From: Providencia vermicola
Lineage (GTDB): Bacteria > Pseudomonadota > Gammaproteobacteria > Enterobacterales > Enterobacteriaceae
Assembly (NCBI RefSeq): GCF_020381325.1
Contig: NZ_JAGSPI010000001.1
Coordinates: 484,406 to 548,405 of the forward strand
DNA: 64,000 nucleotides
Reading direction: 5' to 3'
In this document: piece after piece, positions 10,800-22,530 of the stretch
Position numbering within the stretch: position 1 is the first letter of the stretch
How the letters are laid out: every line of letters begins with the position of its first letter
Position numbers and translations under genes: made by a program
Notes under the pieces: generated by a model
What the model saw: the letters and a program-made list of their open reading frames with translations, nothing else
Told to the model about the DNA's origin: nothing
Databases searched by the model: none

Positions 10800-11452
10800 T
10801 TTTTCAGTGTCCAGCTGTCCATTTTCAGTTTAATTAATCGTCCACCTTGGCGTAGCTCAAGGTAATTTGGCAGCATAGGTGAGGTTTTAGTATCATAAGA
10901 AATATAATCTAACACCCATTTTTCCCCATTTTGTTCAAACGTCACATTTTTCAATAAGTGATTTTCATCTAAGGTGAAATTTGTTGCCCGTCCTGGCGAG
11001 CCGACTAACCAAGCCGTTAGGTCATCCAGAGGGATTTCCATTCCAGTCAATTGATAAATTAGCTCGCTAGGTACATCACTCATGTGAGTTTGCCCATCCT
11101 TGGTGGTTAAACGTGCCAAATCAGGCTCAACGGTGAGCTCTAATTCACGGCTACCAAGTGGGTTAGTCAACAATAAACGGTACTTTTCTGGCGTATATTG
11201 TTGCCAGAAAAATTTTGCATACGTTTTAGTTTCGCCGCCATTATACGCAAACGAGCCGCGTGTTTGGTAATCACGTAGTTGGTTCAATGCTTGCTGGTGA
11301 GCTTTCCATTGTGCATCAGACGCTGAGCCTGTGCCTGTCGTGGTATTTTGTGACGTAGTGACACAAGCGGTTAATAGAAGGCAAGAGAGTGGCAAGAGGC
11401 GTATAAAGCCCTTAACAGGTAAAGCGAACGACAAAACTTGGGTTAATTGCAT
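10796..11452 (-). CDS. lolB: Outer-membrane lipoprotein receptor LolB
   Basis: LolB accepts lipoproteins from LolA and inserts them in the outer membrane. The ATG at 11452 gives 218 residues; an in-frame TTG 12 bp upstream is the only longer choice and seems less likely. The N-terminus is a lipoprotein signal (hydrophobic [14 protein letters not shown] then Cys30). The body carries the family features [24 protein letters not shown] and a late [11 protein letters not shown] stretch. It is first in the lolB-ispE-prs group and divergent from hemA. Confidence 0.95.
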
Positions 11453-11942
11453 AGTCAATCTCAATGTTTTAGGGCACAGATAACATCATGAATTAGAGCG
11501 AATTGCGCTAGGTTATAAATAAGATAACGTATTGATGAGCAAAATTGTGCGCTAATCTGGTGATTGGATCAATCAGAATAGGGTTATTTGCCTAAAGTTG
11601 ATTAAAGTGATAGAGGATAGCCATTTGCTTTCTGTGCGAAATAATTGCATTCTTTATGCATGTTATTGTAGTCGTTAGCATTGTGATTAATAATTTGCTA
11701 ACAATAAAAATCAGAGAGGTTAGTGATTGCTTTCATCAGGAAAAATAATCGTTAAAACTATTTTTTTCATTTATTTTTTGGGATGGGTCATCTTTCTGAA
11801 TGATAGAACCTTGTGAGGCATAGAAAGCGTCGCGAGGATCATCTACAATAGACAAATATAAATAGCAGTAATGCACTATTTCATTAATGAGCATAGCGTT
11901 ACTGAAAGAATAATTAGCAATGTGAGCAAGTCGTAAAGCGCA
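11453..11942. other. Divergent intergenic region lolB/hemA with weak promoter and inverted repeat
   Basis: No gene is visible in these 490 bp. A possible hemA promoter is TAGAAA (11821-11826), 17 bp, TACAAT (11844-11849); the -35 is weak. GTTAGCA (11674-11680) and TGCTAAC (11696-11702) form a 7-bp inverted repeat 15 bp apart that could be an operator or a small hairpin. The rest is AT-rich without a clear signal. Confidence 0.3.
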
Positions 11943-13205
11943 ATGACCTTATTAGCCTTAGGCATCAATCATAAAACAGCACCAGTCGCCCTGCGTGAGC
12001 GGGTAACATTTGGTCCTGAAAAAATCGACCATGCACTTGAGGAGCTTCTTAAACAACCTCAAGTGAATGGCGGCGTTGTGCTGTCTACGTGTAATAGAAC
12101 TGAGCTGTATTTGAGCCTTGAGTCACAAGACAAAGCGCAAGAACAGCTGATTAAGTGGTTGTGTGATTTTCACGAAATTACTGCCAAAGATTTACAACCT
12201 AGCCTGTATTGGCACAAAGACTCCCATGCAGTAAGCCACTTAATGAGAGTCGCAAGTGGCCTCGACTCTTTGGTTTTAGGCGAACCGCAAATTCTCGGGC
12301 AGGTGAAAAAGGCGTTTGCACTTTCACAAGATAGCCATTCGCTATCCCGTGAATTAGAACGTCTATTTCAAAAATCGTTCTCTGTCGCAAAACGCGTGCG
12401 GACAGAAACGGATATTGGCGCTAATGCAGTTTCTGTTGCTTTTGCTGCGTGTACATTGGCGCGTCAAATCTTTGAGTCACTCAAACATTTGAATATTTTG
12501 TTAGTGGGTGCAGGAGAAACTATTGAGTTAGTGGCTCGCCATTTGCGTGAGCACGGCGTGCAAAAAATGATGATAGCCAACCGAACCCGTGAACGTGCAG
12601 AGTTGTTAGCTAATGAAGTTAATGCACAAGTGATTTCATTAGCGGATATTGATAACCGTTTAGCTGAAGCTGACATAGTGATTAGCTCGACAGCGAGCCC
12701 GCTGCCTATCATTGGTAAAGGCATGGTAGAGCGGGCAATGAAAGTTCGCCGCAGTAAGCCAATGTTGTTAATTGATATTGCCGTCCCACGGGATATTGAA
12801 CAAGATGTTGAAAAACTTCGTGACGTGTATTTGTATACGGTTGATGACCTTGAGTCCATCATTGCGCAAAATTTAGCGCAGCGTAAAGCCGCAGCGGTCG
12901 AAGCGGAGTTTATTGTTGAACAAGAAAGCAGCCATTTTATGGATTGGTTGCGTTCACAAGCCGCAGTGTCTACAATTCGCGATTACCGAGAGCAAGCTGA
13001 AGCAATTCGAGCGAATATGGCCGAAAAAGCCTTAGCGGCTGTTCGACAAGGCGCTGACCCTGAGCAAGTGATTATGCAGTTATCGCAGCAACTTACCAAC
13101 CGCCTTATTCACGCTCCGACCAAATCGCTGCAACAAGCAGCGGGAAATGGTGATGTTGAGCGTCTAAATCTACTTAGGGACAGCTTAGGGCTGGACCATC
13201 AATAA
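11943..13205 (+). CDS. hemA: Glutamyl-tRNA reductase
   Basis: First enzyme of C5-pathway tetrapyrrole synthesis: reduces glutamyl-tRNA(Glu) to glutamate-1-semialdehyde with NADPH. At 420 residues it matches E. coli HemA (418). The catalytic Cys50 lies in STCNRTEL, followed by the [11 protein letters not shown] signature near 118-128, the NADPH-binding [13 protein letters not shown] (about 190) and a C-terminal dimerisation helix region. It heads hemA-prfA-prmC-sirB1-kdsA; prfA starts 31 bp downstream. Confidence 0.98.
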   Translation: MTLLALGINHKTAPVALRERVTFGPEKIDHALEELLKQPQVNGGVVLSTCNRTELYLSLESQDKAQEQLIKWLCDFHEITAKDLQPSLYWHKDSHAVSHLMRVASGLDSLVLGEPQILGQVKKAFALSQDSHSLSRELERLFQKSFSVAKRVRTETDIGANAVSVAFAACTLARQIFESLKHLNILLVGAGETIELVARHLREHGVQKMMIANRTRERAELLANEVNAQVISLADIDNRLAEADIVISSTASPLPIIGKGMVERAMKVRRSKPMLLIDIAVPRDIEQDVEKLRDVYLYTVDDLESIIAQNLAQRKAAAVEAEFIVEQESSHFMDWLRSQAAVSTIRDYREQAEAIRANMAEKALAAVRQGADPEQVIMQLSQQLTNRLIHAPTKSLQQAAGNGDVERLNLLRDSLGLDHQ

Positions 13206-13236
13206 CCACTTTTTAATCATAGGTCTTATATAACGA

Positions 13237-14319
13237 ATGAAGCCTTCTATTGTCGCAAAACTAGAAGCATTACAAGAACGCTACGAAGAAATCGAAGCGC
13301 ACCTTGCAGATGCAGGTGTGATTGCCGATCAAGACCGTTTTCGTGCTTTATCAAAAGAATATGCTCAATTATCTGATGTGGCAAAATGCTTTAACGCATG
13401 GCGCACAGTGCAGGACGATATTGAAACCGCGCAAATGCTGTTAGACGATCCTGAAATGAAAGAAATGGCTCAAGAAGAGCTAAAAGAAGCCAAAGCGCGC
13501 AATGAAGAGCTCGAACAACAACTGCAATTGTTGTTACTTCCAAAAGATCCTGATGACGAATATAACTGTTTCGTGGAAATCCGTGCGGGTGCAGGTGGTG
13601 ATGAAGCCGCGATTTTTGCTGGCGATTTATTCCGCATGTACAGTCGGTATGCAGAAAATAACCGCTGGCGCGTTGAATTAATGAGCACCAGTGATGGTGA
13701 ACATGGCGGCTATAAAGAAGTTATCGCTAAAATTTCGGGCGATAGTGTATACGGACGTTTAAAATTTGAATCTGGCGGGCACCGTGTTCAGCGCGTTCCT
13801 GAAACTGAATCACAAGGGCGTATTCACACCTCTGCGTGTACTATTGCCATTTTACCTGAATTGCCTGAAGCGGAGTTACCTGACATCAGCCCTGCGGATT
13901 TACGTATTGACACTTTCCGCTCATCAGGAGCGGGTGGCCAGCACGTTAATACCACTGACTCGGCAATTCGTATTACTCACCTTCCAACTGGGATTGTGGT
14001 GGAGTGCCAAGACGAACGTTCACAACATAAAAACAAAGCGAAAGCGATGTCAGTGTTAGGCGCGCGTATTCGCCAAGCCGAAATGGATAAACGCCACGCA
14101 GCGGAAGCCTCTGAGCGCCGTAATTTGCTAGGCTCGGGGGATCGCTCAGATCGTATCCGTACCTATAACTTCCCACAAGGGCGAGTTACGGATCACCGCA
14201 TTAACTTGACGTTATACCGTTTGGATGAAGTGATGGAAGGGAAATTAGATGCTTTAATCCAACCTATCATCAACGAATACCAAGCAGACCAACTTTCTGC
14301 ATTATCCGAGCAGGAATAA
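13237..14319 (+). CDS. prfA: Peptide chain release factor 1
   Basis: RF1 reads UAA and UAG and triggers hydrolysis of peptidyl-tRNA. The 360 residues are the usual length. The tripeptide anticodon region is near 185-195 (the [12 protein letters not shown] segment follows it), and the catalytic GGQ motif is in [17 protein letters not shown] (about 229-245). The GGQ glutamine is the methylation target of PrmC, encoded immediately downstream with a 1-nt TAATG overlap. Confidence 0.98.
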   Translation: MKPSIVAKLEALQERYEEIEAHLADAGVIADQDRFRALSKEYAQLSDVAKCFNAWRTVQDDIETAQMLLDDPEMKEMAQEELKEAKARNEELEQQLQLLLLPKDPDDEYNCFVEIRAGAGGDEAAIFAGDLFRMYSRYAENNRWRVELMSTSDGEHGGYKEVIAKISGDSVYGRLKFESGGHRVQRVPETESQGRIHTSACTIAILPELPEAELPDISPADLRIDTFRSSGAGGQHVNTTDSAIRITHLPTGIVVECQDERSQHKNKAKAMSVLGARIRQAEMDKRHAAEASERRNLLGSGDRSDRIRTYNFPQGRVTDHRINLTLYRLDEVMEGKLDALIQPIINEYQADQLSALSEQE

Positions 14320-15152
14320 TGCAGTATAGCGAATGGCTAAAGCAGGCAGTCAGCCGACTGTCTGCAAGCGATAGCGCAAAGCGGGATGCTGAAATTCTGC
14401 TTGAACATGTGACGGGGCGCAGCCGTACCTACCTTTTTGCTTTTAGTGAAACACCGCTGACCGCATTGGAACAGCAACAGGCCGAGCAGCTATTGCAGCG
14501 CCGTGAAAAAGGTGAACCAATAGCCTATATTATTGGCGAGCGCGAGTTTTGGTCGCTACCACTATATGTTTCACCTGCCACATTAATTCCAAGACCAGAC
14601 ACCGAATGTTTGGTTGAACAAGCCTTAAAACGTTTAATAAATCAACCTTGTCATTTATTGGATTTAGGCACAGGAACAGGGGCAATCGCATTAGCGTTAG
14701 CCTCTGAGCTGCCCAGTAGCCAAGTTATTGGCATTGACTTTAATCCAGAAGCCGTATTATTAGCTCAACGAAATCAACAACGTTTGAATATTGCTAACGT
14801 CCAATTTATGCAAAGTGATTGGTTTGCTTCCCTATCATTTCAACAATTTGATATGATTATGAGTAACCCACCTTATATTGACGAAAATGATAAGCATCTC
14901 AGTGAAGGTGATGTGCGATTTGAACCAGCAACGGCATTAATTGCAAAAAATGAAGGGTTGGCTGATTTAGCACATATTATTGATAAATCAAAAAACTACC
15001 TTAAACATCAAGGTTGGTTACTTCTCGAGCATGGCTGGACACAAGGTTCGGCTGTGCGTGATTTATTTGCAATACATGGGTACACCCAAATTGAGACGTG
15101 TCTCGATTACGGTGGGCAAGAAAGAATTTCACTCGGTCAATGGAATGGTTAA
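14319..15152 (+). CDS. prmC: Peptide chain release factor N5-glutamine methyltransferase
   Basis: Methylates the GGQ glutamine of RF1 and RF2 using S-adenosylmethionine. The 277-residue protein has an N-terminal helical substrate-binding domain (1-80) and a Rossmann methyltransferase domain with DLGTGTGAIALALA (about 112-125) and the catalytic NPPY motif (about 184-187). Start and stop of the prfA-prmC pair overlap (TAATG), indicating translational coupling. Confidence 0.97.
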   Translation: MQYSEWLKQAVSRLSASDSAKRDAEILLEHVTGRSRTYLFAFSETPLTALEQQQAEQLLQRREKGEPIAYIIGEREFWSLPLYVSPATLIPRPDTECLVEQALKRLINQPCHLLDLGTGTGAIALALASELPSSQVIGIDFNPEAVLLAQRNQQRLNIANVQFMQSDWFASLSFQQFDMIMSNPPYIDENDKHLSEGDVRFEPATALIAKNEGLADLAHIIDKSKNYLKHQGWLLLEHGWTQGSAVRDLFAIHGYTQIETCLDYGGQERISLGQWNG

Positions 15153-15175
15153 GTGGGCACAGTAGTAGGAATGTA

Positions 15176-15985
15176 ATGAAGACCATAGCGAATATTGAAT
15201 TTAATCAGCTCCCCTTAAGCGAAGGGATTATGACCGTTTCTCAATGTATCCGTCATGATTTTCCGCTGATGAAAGTCCAAGCTCAATTAGATAGCCTTGT
15301 TGTATCTGCAAAATCGGCCATTGATTTACATGCGGATAATGAAACTAAAGTGGCGCAATTGATTTCATTGTTTTATCAACAATGGTCATTCGGCCCTGCA
15401 CAGGGTATCTATGCATTATCAGACATGCTTTGGCTTGATAAAGTCTTAATTTCTAAACAAGGTACACCTGTCACTCTCGGTGCCATTTTATTGTATATCG
15501 CTCAGCACCTAGATATTGATATTCGGCCTGCCATTTTTCCCACTCAGCTATTAATTATTACTGAAAAACGTGATGGTGAACCATGGTTTATTAATCCAGC
15601 CAATGGTGAGTCATTGTCATTTCATACGCTGAATATGTGGCTAAAAGGAACAGTCGACCCATTCTCTGAATTTTTCCAAGACCAACTTGATGTTGCGGAA
15701 AATAGCATCGTTATTCGTAAAATCTTTGATACGCTAAAAGCCGCTCTAATGGAAGAGAAAAAAATGGAGCTAGCGTTAAAAGTTTGCGAAACGTTGCTTA
15801 CGCTAGACCCTGAAGATCCCTATGAAATCCGTGACCGCGGGCTGATACTGGCACATTTAGATTGCAATCATGTGGCATTAAGTGATCTCAACTATTTTAT
15901 TGAGCACTGCCCAGAAGACCCAGTATCTGAAATGATCAAAATTCAAATTTATTCATTGGATAATCATCCAATCGTATTACATTAA
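15176..15985 (+). CDS. sirB1: SirB1-family protein (transglutaminase-like/TPR)
   Basis: I chose ATG 15176 (preceded by TAGGA), which gives 269 residues, the length of E. coli YchA/SirB1. The longer frame starting inside prmC is unlikely. The family has an N-terminal transglutaminase-like fold (DUF1338/SirB1 core, about 35-180) and a C-terminal tetratricopeptide pair (about 190-265). The molecular role is not established; the sirB name comes from Salmonella invasion-gene regulation. E. coli has sirB2 between prmC and this gene; only 23 bp separate them here, so sirB2 is absent. Confidence 0.92.
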   Translation: MKTIANIEFNQLPLSEGIMTVSQCIRHDFPLMKVQAQLDSLVVSAKSAIDLHADNETKVAQLISLFYQQWSFGPAQGIYALSDMLWLDKVLISKQGTPVTLGAILLYIAQHLDIDIRPAIFPTQLLIITEKRDGEPWFINPANGESLSFHTLNMWLKGTVDPFSEFFQDQLDVAENSIVIRKIFDTLKAALMEEKKMELALKVCETLLTLDPEDPYEIRDRGLILAHLDCNHVALSDLNYFIEHCPEDPVSEMIKIQIYSLDNHPIVLH

Positions 15986-15997
15986 TTAACGTAATGA

Positions 15998-16885
<888 letters not shown>

Positions 16886-16896
16886 GTTTGGCGTAA

Positions 16897-17799
16897 ATGC
16901 AACTCACTGAAGTCGTTTCCATGTTCGGCGCTGATCTCCAGCGCCGATACGGTGAAAAAATTTATAAAATTACATTACACGGGGGTTTTAGTTGCCCAAA
17001 TCGTGACGGTACACTTGGGCGAGGGGGCTGTACCTTCTGTAATGTGGCTTCTTTTTCCGATGAGAGCCAATCTAGTCAATCCATTAGTGAACAAATATCT
17101 GATCAAGTCACCCGAATTTCCCGCGCTAAACGCTATCTTGCTTATTTTCAAGCCTATACCAGTACCTATGCAGAAGTAAATTTACTTAAACAATTGTATG
17201 AAGAAGCATTGCAACAAGCCGATATTATTGGCTTGTGTGTGGGGACGCGTCCTGACTGTGTGCCTGAGTCTGTTTTATCGTTACTTAGTGAATACAAACA
17301 GCAAGGTTATGAGATTTGGTTAGAGCTTGGACTACAAAGCGCTCATGACAAAACATTGCATCGGATTAACCGTGGACACGGATTTGACGCTTATCAGCAG
17401 ACAACACAAAAGGCACGGCAAGTCGGTTTAAAGGTGTGTACCCATTTAATCTGTGGCTTACCTGGTGAGGATGCCCTGATGAATATGCAAACCTTAGAAA
17501 AGGTACTTGAATGTGGTACTGATGGTATCAAGCTACATCCTTTGCATATTGTTGAAGGTAGTGTGATGGCCAAAAGTTGGCGAGCAGGGCGTTTATCTAC
17601 ATTATCTTTAGATGAATATACCGCTATAGCTGGGGACATGGTACGTCACACACCGAAAGACATTGTTTACCACCGCATTAGTGCCAGTGCCAGAAAGCCC
17701 ACTTTACTCGCTCCGCAGTGGTGTGAAAACCACTGGGTTGGCATGAATAACTTATACCAATACTTTTTACGAAAGGGCGGGCAAGGTTCCGCACTGTAG
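16897..17799 (+). CDS. TIGR01212-type radical SAM protein (YhcC-like)
   Basis: The 300-residue protein carries the radical-SAM 4Fe-4S cysteines in an extended motif (GGFSCPNRDG, then GGCTFCNVASF, residues about 29-54), the spacing of the YhcC/TIGR01212 branch. Beyond it come a TIM-barrel-like region with GLQSAHDKTLHRINRGH (near 148) and HLICGLPGE (near 183). The reaction of this branch is not well established. It starts 11 bp after kdsA and probably shares its transcript; in E. coli yhcC is elsewhere (near gltB), so the position is a local rearrangement. Confidence 0.9.
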   Translation: MQLTEVVSMFGADLQRRYGEKIYKITLHGGFSCPNRDGTLGRGGCTFCNVASFSDESQSSQSISEQISDQVTRISRAKRYLAYFQAYTSTYAEVNLLKQLYEEALQQADIIGLCVGTRPDCVPESVLSLLSEYKQQGYEIWLELGLQSAHDKTLHRINRGHGFDAYQQTTQKARQVGLKVCTHLICGLPGEDALMNMQTLEKVLECGTDGIKLHPLHIVEGSVMAKSWRAGRLSTLSLDEYTAIAGDMVRHTPKDIVYHRISASARKPTLLAPQWCENHWVGMNNLYQYFLRKGGQGSAL

Positions 17800-17819
17800 C
17801 CGCTTAATTGAGAGCATCT

Positions 17820-18557
17820 ATGAAACTAACCCTCAAAAAAACAATTATTACTCTTTCCTTATTTATTCTTCCTTTTCAAATTGTTGCACAGCCAGAATTG
17901 ACCGCTGAAGATAAACGTCTTTTTTCTGAAGTGAAACTAAAAGCTGTTAAAAACGATGCCTCAGCGCAATATCAGTTAGCACAAATGTATTACTCAGGTT
18001 TAGGTGTAATACAAAATGTAAATAGTGCACGTTTGTGGGCGGATGCAGCGGCAAAAAATGGTAACCCAGAAGGATATACCTTGTTAGCGGATATTAGCTT
18101 ACTAAGCGATAGTTATTTTACGCAAGAGTTTGTCGCTGCAAGGCAATTTGCAACAAAAGCTGTTGAACAAGGCAGTGTACGAGGAAAGATTAGCTTAGCA
18201 GAATCATTAATTAATCCGATAGCAGGGAGTACAGATTACCCACAATCAATTCAATTGTTGGAAGAGGTGATTGAGCTTAATAACCCAGATTATTTTAGCG
18301 CCCCATTGATGTTAGGGATCATTTATTTAGATGGCAAAGGTGTGCCAATGGACGAACAAAAAGCACAGGAATGGTTTGATAAAGCTGATGCGATGACATA
18401 TGCAGGTTATGCGGAGTGGATGGCTGCCTTTCGATTTGCAGAAGATAACACAGGAACCGTGACCCTTGATCAACAAAAAGCAAAGAAATTAAGGGGTTTG
18501 GCCTGTGAAAAAGGTAGAAAAGCAGGCAATGAAATGTTTTGTTTAGGTGAACAATAA
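17820..18557 (+). CDS. Exported Sel1-repeat (SLR) protein
   Basis: The ATG at 17820 is preceded by GAGAG; an in-frame TTG 12 bp upstream is the only longer option. The 245-residue product starts with a Sec signal peptide (KKTIITLSLFILPFQIVAQ, cleavage near residue 24). Sel1-like repeats follow: AQYQLAQMYYSGLGVIQNV...ARLWADAAAKNG (about 47-81) and LMLGIIYLDGKGVPMDEQKAQEWFDKA (about 165-191), with a degenerate one between. Such proteins act as periplasmic protein-interaction scaffolds; the partner is unknown. It is 20 bp after the radical SAM gene. Confidence 0.8.
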   Translation: MKLTLKKTIITLSLFILPFQIVAQPELTAEDKRLFSEVKLKAVKNDASAQYQLAQMYYSGLGVIQNVNSARLWADAAAKNGNPEGYTLLADISLLSDSYFTQEFVAARQFATKAVEQGSVRGKISLAESLINPIAGSTDYPQSIQLLEEVIELNNPDYFSAPLMLGIIYLDGKGVPMDEQKAQEWFDKADAMTYAGYAEWMAAFRFAEDNTGTVTLDQQKAKKLRGLACEKGRKAGNEMFCLGEQ

Positions 18558-18572
18558 AGAATAATAGATCAT

Positions 18573-18600
18573 CCGCCACCACATTGCTGTGTGGTGGCGG
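18573..18600. terminator. Hairpin between convergent Sel1-repeat gene and dauA
   Basis: CCGCCACCACA (18573-18583), loop TTGCTG, TGTGGTGGCGG (18590-18600). An 11-bp GC-rich perfect stem in the 57-bp convergent gap. The T-run is weak on both sides. Confidence 0.65.
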
Positions 18601-18614
18601 GCTGAACAGTACAA

Positions 18615-20348
18615 CTATACTGCTTCAGTATTAGGGGGAGTGTTTAATTTCTTAGTTTGTTCAATGGATTTAACCGCTTCTAATGCGTTATCCATGGAAT
18701 TATGGAAGCTTAATACTCCATCAATCGGCGTAACTTTAGCGCGTGCTAAGGTTTTTAGTGGTTGGAAAGGGATATCACAAACCATCACATGGGTGTCTTT
18801 ACGCACGGCATCAATGAATTTTTCAAAGGCTTCTAACCCCCCTGCATCCAAGACGGGTACTGCATCCCATTGCATGATGATAGTTTCATACCCCGCACTT
18901 TTTACACGCAACTCATCGAAAATACGTTCTGCAGCGGCAAAAAACAGTGGGCCATTAATACGCACGACTAATCGGCTATTTTCTTCATCCGTTTCAGCAA
19001 GTTGTGCTGAGCGAGTCATATTAGCGATACGGCGCATAAATAGCAGGGATGCCAATACGATCCCCACAGTAATGGCAATAACCATATCGAATAAAACGGT
19101 TAAAGACATACATAGAATAAGCACAATGATGTCATCTTTAGGGGCGCGTTTAATTAAATACACCACTTTACCTGCTGCACTCATATTCCATGCCACAATT
19201 AACAGTAATGCGGACATCGCAGCGAGAGGTAAATAAGAAAGCATCGGTGCTAACACCAGTAAGGTGAGTAACACTAAGATTGAATGAATCACCGCAGAAA
19301 TCGGTGATGTAGCTCCCGCGCGGACGTTTGCAGCGGAACGGGCAATCGCAGCTGTCGCCGTAATCCCACCAAAAAAGGGTGCAGCAATATTACCGACTCC
19401 CTGACCAATCAGTTCACTATTGGAATGGTGCTTTTTACCCGTCATGTTATCAAGCACAACGGCACAAAGCAGTGATTCAATCGCACCAAGAACTGCCATC
19501 GAAAATGCTGCAGGCATAAGCGCGGTGATCATCGCCCAACTAATTGGCGCACTACCAGGAAGTTCCCAAGGTAAAATAAACTGAGGCAAAATAGGTGGAA
19601 TACCACTCCCTTCAGTCCCATCAGGTAAGAAATAACTGAATTCAGAGCCGATGGTTGCCACTTCCTGCCCAAATAATGAAAGTACCCACATGACCAATGT
19701 ACCCACGACGAGAGCAGGTAAGTGCCCTGGGAATTTTAGCTTTAACTTAGGCCAAAAAATTAAGACAAACAGTGTGGATAAACCAATTAGTGTGTCACTG
19801 AATTGAAACGTGGGGAATGTATTGCCGATGGCAATTAATTTATCTACATAGTTCTCAGGAACATGTTCCATCTGCAAGCCAAAGAAATCTTTGATTTGCA
19901 TGGTGGCAATGGTGATGGCAATACCTGAAGTAAAGCCCAAAGTCACTGATACTGGGATATATTCAATAAACTTACCAAAGCGGGCAAAGCCCATCGCCAG
20001 TAAAATGACACCTGACATCAGTGTGGCAACTAATAGGCCACTAAGACCAAACTGTTGTGATACGGGATATAAGATGACGACGAATGCTGCTGTCGGCCCC
20101 GAAACGCTATAACGAGATCCTCCCGTAATGGCAATAATTATCCCCGCAATTGCTGCGGTATAAAGGCCATATTGAGGAGGAACGCCACTGGCGATCGCTA
20201 AGGCCATGGCTAATGGTATAGCAATAATCCCAACGGTAATACCCGCAATTAAGTCCTTCAAAAAACGTGCAGCAGTGTATTTTTCTTTCCAACACGAATC
20301 TATTAGTGCGCTAAAAGGGCGCAACCTATTAATATTTTTTGTACTCAT
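18615..20348 (-). CDS. dauA: SulP/SLC26 C4-dicarboxylate transporter DauA
   Basis: The 577-residue protein has about a dozen to fourteen hydrophobic segments (residues 30-430), the SulP signature region ([23 protein letters not shown]) and a cytoplasmic STAS domain (about 450-555, with [18 protein letters not shown]). Long stretches agree with my memory of E. coli DauA/YchM ([41 protein letters not shown]), an aerobic succinate and aspartate transporter that also affects DctA. In E. coli the gene lies between ychH and prs; here it is about 10 kb away, downstream of kdsA. Confidence 0.92.
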   Translation of the reverse strand: MSTKNINRLRPFSALIDSCWKEKYTAARFLKDLIAGITVGIIAIPLAMALAIASGVPPQYGLYTAAIAGIIIAITGGSRYSVSGPTAAFVVILYPVSQQFGLSGLLVATLMSGVILLAMGFARFGKFIEYIPVSVTLGFTSGIAITIATMQIKDFFGLQMEHVPENYVDKLIAIGNTFPTFQFSDTLIGLSTLFVLIFWPKLKLKFPGHLPALVVGTLVMWVLSLFGQEVATIGSEFSYFLPDGTEGSGIPPILPQFILPWELPGSAPISWAMITALMPAAFSMAVLGAIESLLCAVVLDNMTGKKHHSNSELIGQGVGNIAAPFFGGITATAAIARSAANVRAGATSPISAVIHSILVLLTLLVLAPMLSYLPLAAMSALLLIVAWNMSAAGKVVYLIKRAPKDDIIVLILCMSLTVLFDMVIAITVGIVLASLLFMRRIANMTRSAQLAETDEENSRLVVRINGPLFFAAAERIFDELRVKSAGYETIIMQWDAVPVLDAGGLEAFEKFIDAVRKDTHVMVCDIPFQPLKTLARAKVTPIDGVLSFHNSMDNALEAVKSIEQTKKLNTPPNTEAV

Positions 20349-20476
20349 TATACCCTACCAAATAACAGGGTGAAAAATAAACGAAAATGTACCTATAAGG
20401 ATACGCTTAGCTAAGCTCAAAAAATCTGTTATGCATCAATGAAACAGTAATTATCATAACGTTTTCAGTAACAAAA

Positions 20477-20524
20477 GTAAAAACCATCTAATTTACCAGG
20501 TAAATAAAATTAATGGTTTTTTAC
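20477..20524 (-). terminator. Probable terminator of the ynb operon
   Basis: GTAAAAACCAT (20477-20487) pairs with ATGGTTTTTTAC (20513-20524) with one bulge, and the interior contains a second small palindrome ATTTACCaGGTAAAT. On the minus strand a T-rich stretch (GGTTTTTACTTTTG) follows. Confidence 0.5.
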
Positions 20525-20587
20525 TTGAATTTAAAATAATAAGCAGAAATTTTTCATGGCAAATAAATAAAAAATTAACCTAACTCA

Positions 20588-20989
20588 TTATAATGTTATT
20601 ACCGTAATTAATAGCCATATCCAAAGGATAACAACAGATAAGATAGCATATTTAAATAAGTTCTTTGTGCCTTGCCAGCGCTGTTCCATCGTTCGGTTAG
20701 TCGGCTTTTTATGCATAAAGAAACTGAGTGCATAATCAAAGGGCTCAGTTGTTCCTTGTTGATAAATCATCTTAAAAAAATGATTATCAAGCCACAAACG
20801 ATAAATATAATAATGGCTAATAATAAATAAAATAATGCTAACAAATAAATAGTATTTTCCGTTATTTATACCTAAAAAAAGATTAAGTTGGCAAATGAAA
20901 CCTAACACAGAACCTATAGCCAAATAGAGCCAACTTCGCGTCAGTATCTGGATGACTTCTCCGCAGTTTTTATCTGTAAGTTGGTTCAT
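20588..20989 (-). CDS. Unknown membrane protein at the end of the ynb operon
   Basis: A 133-residue product I do not recognise. Three hydrophobic segments are visible (about 19-40, 46-66 and 112-132), separated by a basic cytosolic-looking stretch (about 85-110, with HKKPTNRTMEQRW). Its ATG overlaps the stop of the PAP2/phosphatase gene by 4 bp, so it is translationally coupled and likely acts at the membrane with the ynb products. It is not YnbB (CdsA-like, about 300 residues), which is missing here. Confidence 0.65.
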   Translation of the reverse strand: MNQLTDKNCGEVIQILTRSWLYLAIGSVLGFICQLNLFLGINNGKYYLFVSIILFIISHYYIYRLWLDNHFFKMIYQQGTTEPFDYALSFFMHKKPTNRTMEQRWQGTKNLFKYAILSVVILWIWLLITVITL

Positions 20990-22326
20990 TTATGTTTCCT
21001 ATTTAAATAATAATGCGTAAACCAATTATTTAATTGTTCTTTAGTTGCTGGGTTTAAAATAACTTGTGGCCTAGCAAGTTCAACCATTTTGACGGCTTTA
21101 TCTATCGTTTGAGCATCACCATGGTGAACTAGCCATGCAACAGCAACGGTGGCACTGCGTGAATAACCCAGTTTGCAATGAATATAGACAGCACCGTGCT
21201 GAGCTAGACTATCCATCGTATGGACTGATTGCTCGATATCCTCTGCGCTCAGTGGTAACAAATCGATTTGTGGTTGGCTACAATATTTCAGCCCTTTGCT
21301 AAAAGAATTGCGAGGCCATTCGCAAGTCATGTCTAAAACAGCTGCAGTTTGCAAAGGGTAAAGCGGGCGGCCTCCCAAAACGATATGTTGATTCACAATG
21401 CTAGGTTGCCTGCAATGTTTAGCAAAGTAATGATAGGTTCCCCAAGCAATGAGGCGATAAGGTAATAATAAGATAGCGGCGGACGGGGAAATCTTACCAT
21501 CGGGTGTTTTTTGAAAGATGCTGGCACCAGCACCTAAGTAACCGAGGGTAATAAACAATAAAGCAATAGCGGGCCACAGTAACATCCAAGCAGCGCCTTG
21601 AATCAAAAAAGCGAGAGCAAAGCAAACGATTGAGCCAATGCCATAATTCTTGCTCATTTTAAAACTGCGTGGGGACCCCGTGTAATGCCATTGCCAGCAT
21701 GTATTGATAGGCAGCAAATAACTGACAAGCAAACCCACCACAAAGCCAGCAATAACATCAATAAAATGGTGCTGCCATGTCGTGAGGACAGAAATTAAGA
21801 TCAAAACTGACCAACTGTGGAGCAGCCAACGCCACCGTGTTGGTGTATGTGCTCGAAAACGTAGCCATAGGAGCCAAAGCAAAATGATATGTAATGAGGG
21901 GGCTTGGTTAAATGGCAGGTCAAAAAGTTCTAAGCTGTCAAACATCCAGCCAAAAGCACCATCCGTAGTTGGGCGAGGAAAGCTAAATTTAAGCGGAAAT
22001 AAAAGAAAGCCAACGCAGGCAGAAACGGAAGCGATAATTAATCGTAGGCCATGGATTGTTTGCTCACGCCGTGTTGTACAGATAAATAAGGACAATCCGT
22101 AGAATAGGTCAATGCTCCAATAGGGAATAATAGTCCAAGGAACAAATGGGATGTATTTTTCCCATGAATACACAAAGGAAGGTACATTGGGTAAGGTAGC
22201 TGTGTAGTTATTGACCTGACCATAAGTGAGAAAGAAAAATGGCGCTAAAAAAATTAGCCACAACAGGCCAAACAACAAAGTTTGTTGTTTAGATAATAGC
22301 TTAGTGGTTTGGTGAAGGGCTGTCAT
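20986..22326 (-). CDS. ynbD: PAP2-family membrane phosphatase fused to dual-specificity phosphatase (YnbD-like)
   Basis: The start at 22326 is supported by AAAGGA 4-5 nt before the ATG; a longer frame from 22362 has no such site. The 446-residue fusion has an N-terminal membrane PAP2 domain (about 15-215) with the SLHIILLW and WQHHFID motifs carrying the PAP2 catalytic Ser-x-His and His. More membrane helices (about 230-300) follow, then a C-terminal dual-specificity phosphatase domain with the CX5R loop HCKLGYSRSA (about 396-405). This architecture matches E. coli YnbD. Likely substrates are membrane lipid phosphates and a phosphoprotein or phospholipid headgroup, but none is established. 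Confidence 0.85.
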   Translation of the reverse strand: MTALHQTTKLLSKQQTLLFGLLWLIFLAPFFFLTYGQVNNYTATLPNVPSFVYSWEKYIPFVPWTIIPYWSIDLFYGLSLFICTTRREQTIHGLRLIIASVSACVGFLLFPLKFSFPRPTTDGAFGWMFDSLELFDLPFNQAPSLHIILLWLLWLRFRAHTPTRWRWLLHSWSVLILISVLTTWQHHFIDVIAGFVVGLLVSYLLPINTCWQWHYTGSPRSFKMSKNYGIGSIVCFALAFLIQGAAWMLLWPAIALLFITLGYLGAGASIFQKTPDGKISPSAAILLLPYRLIAWGTYHYFAKHCRQPSIVNQHIVLGGRPLYPLQTAAVLDMTCEWPRNSFSKGLKYCSQPQIDLLPLSAEDIEQSVHTMDSLAQHGAVYIHCKLGYSRSATVAVAWLVHHGDAQTIDKAVKMVELARPQVILNPATKEQLNNWFTHYYLNRKHK

Positions 22327-22530
22327 CGTCCTTTGCAATATTCCTTTGTGCTCTAAAATCATCTAAGAATAAATAGTGAGTACTGCAATTACCTGTTTGT
22401 AGAAAGAAAATGTATATTTAACTTACAACATAGGGGCTTTGCCTATCGGAAGCAATAGAGATAGCCAATATTGGCAAACTTGAGGCTGGCTACGTTGATG
22501 GTAACCAACCTCAAATAATAGATTGAAAGA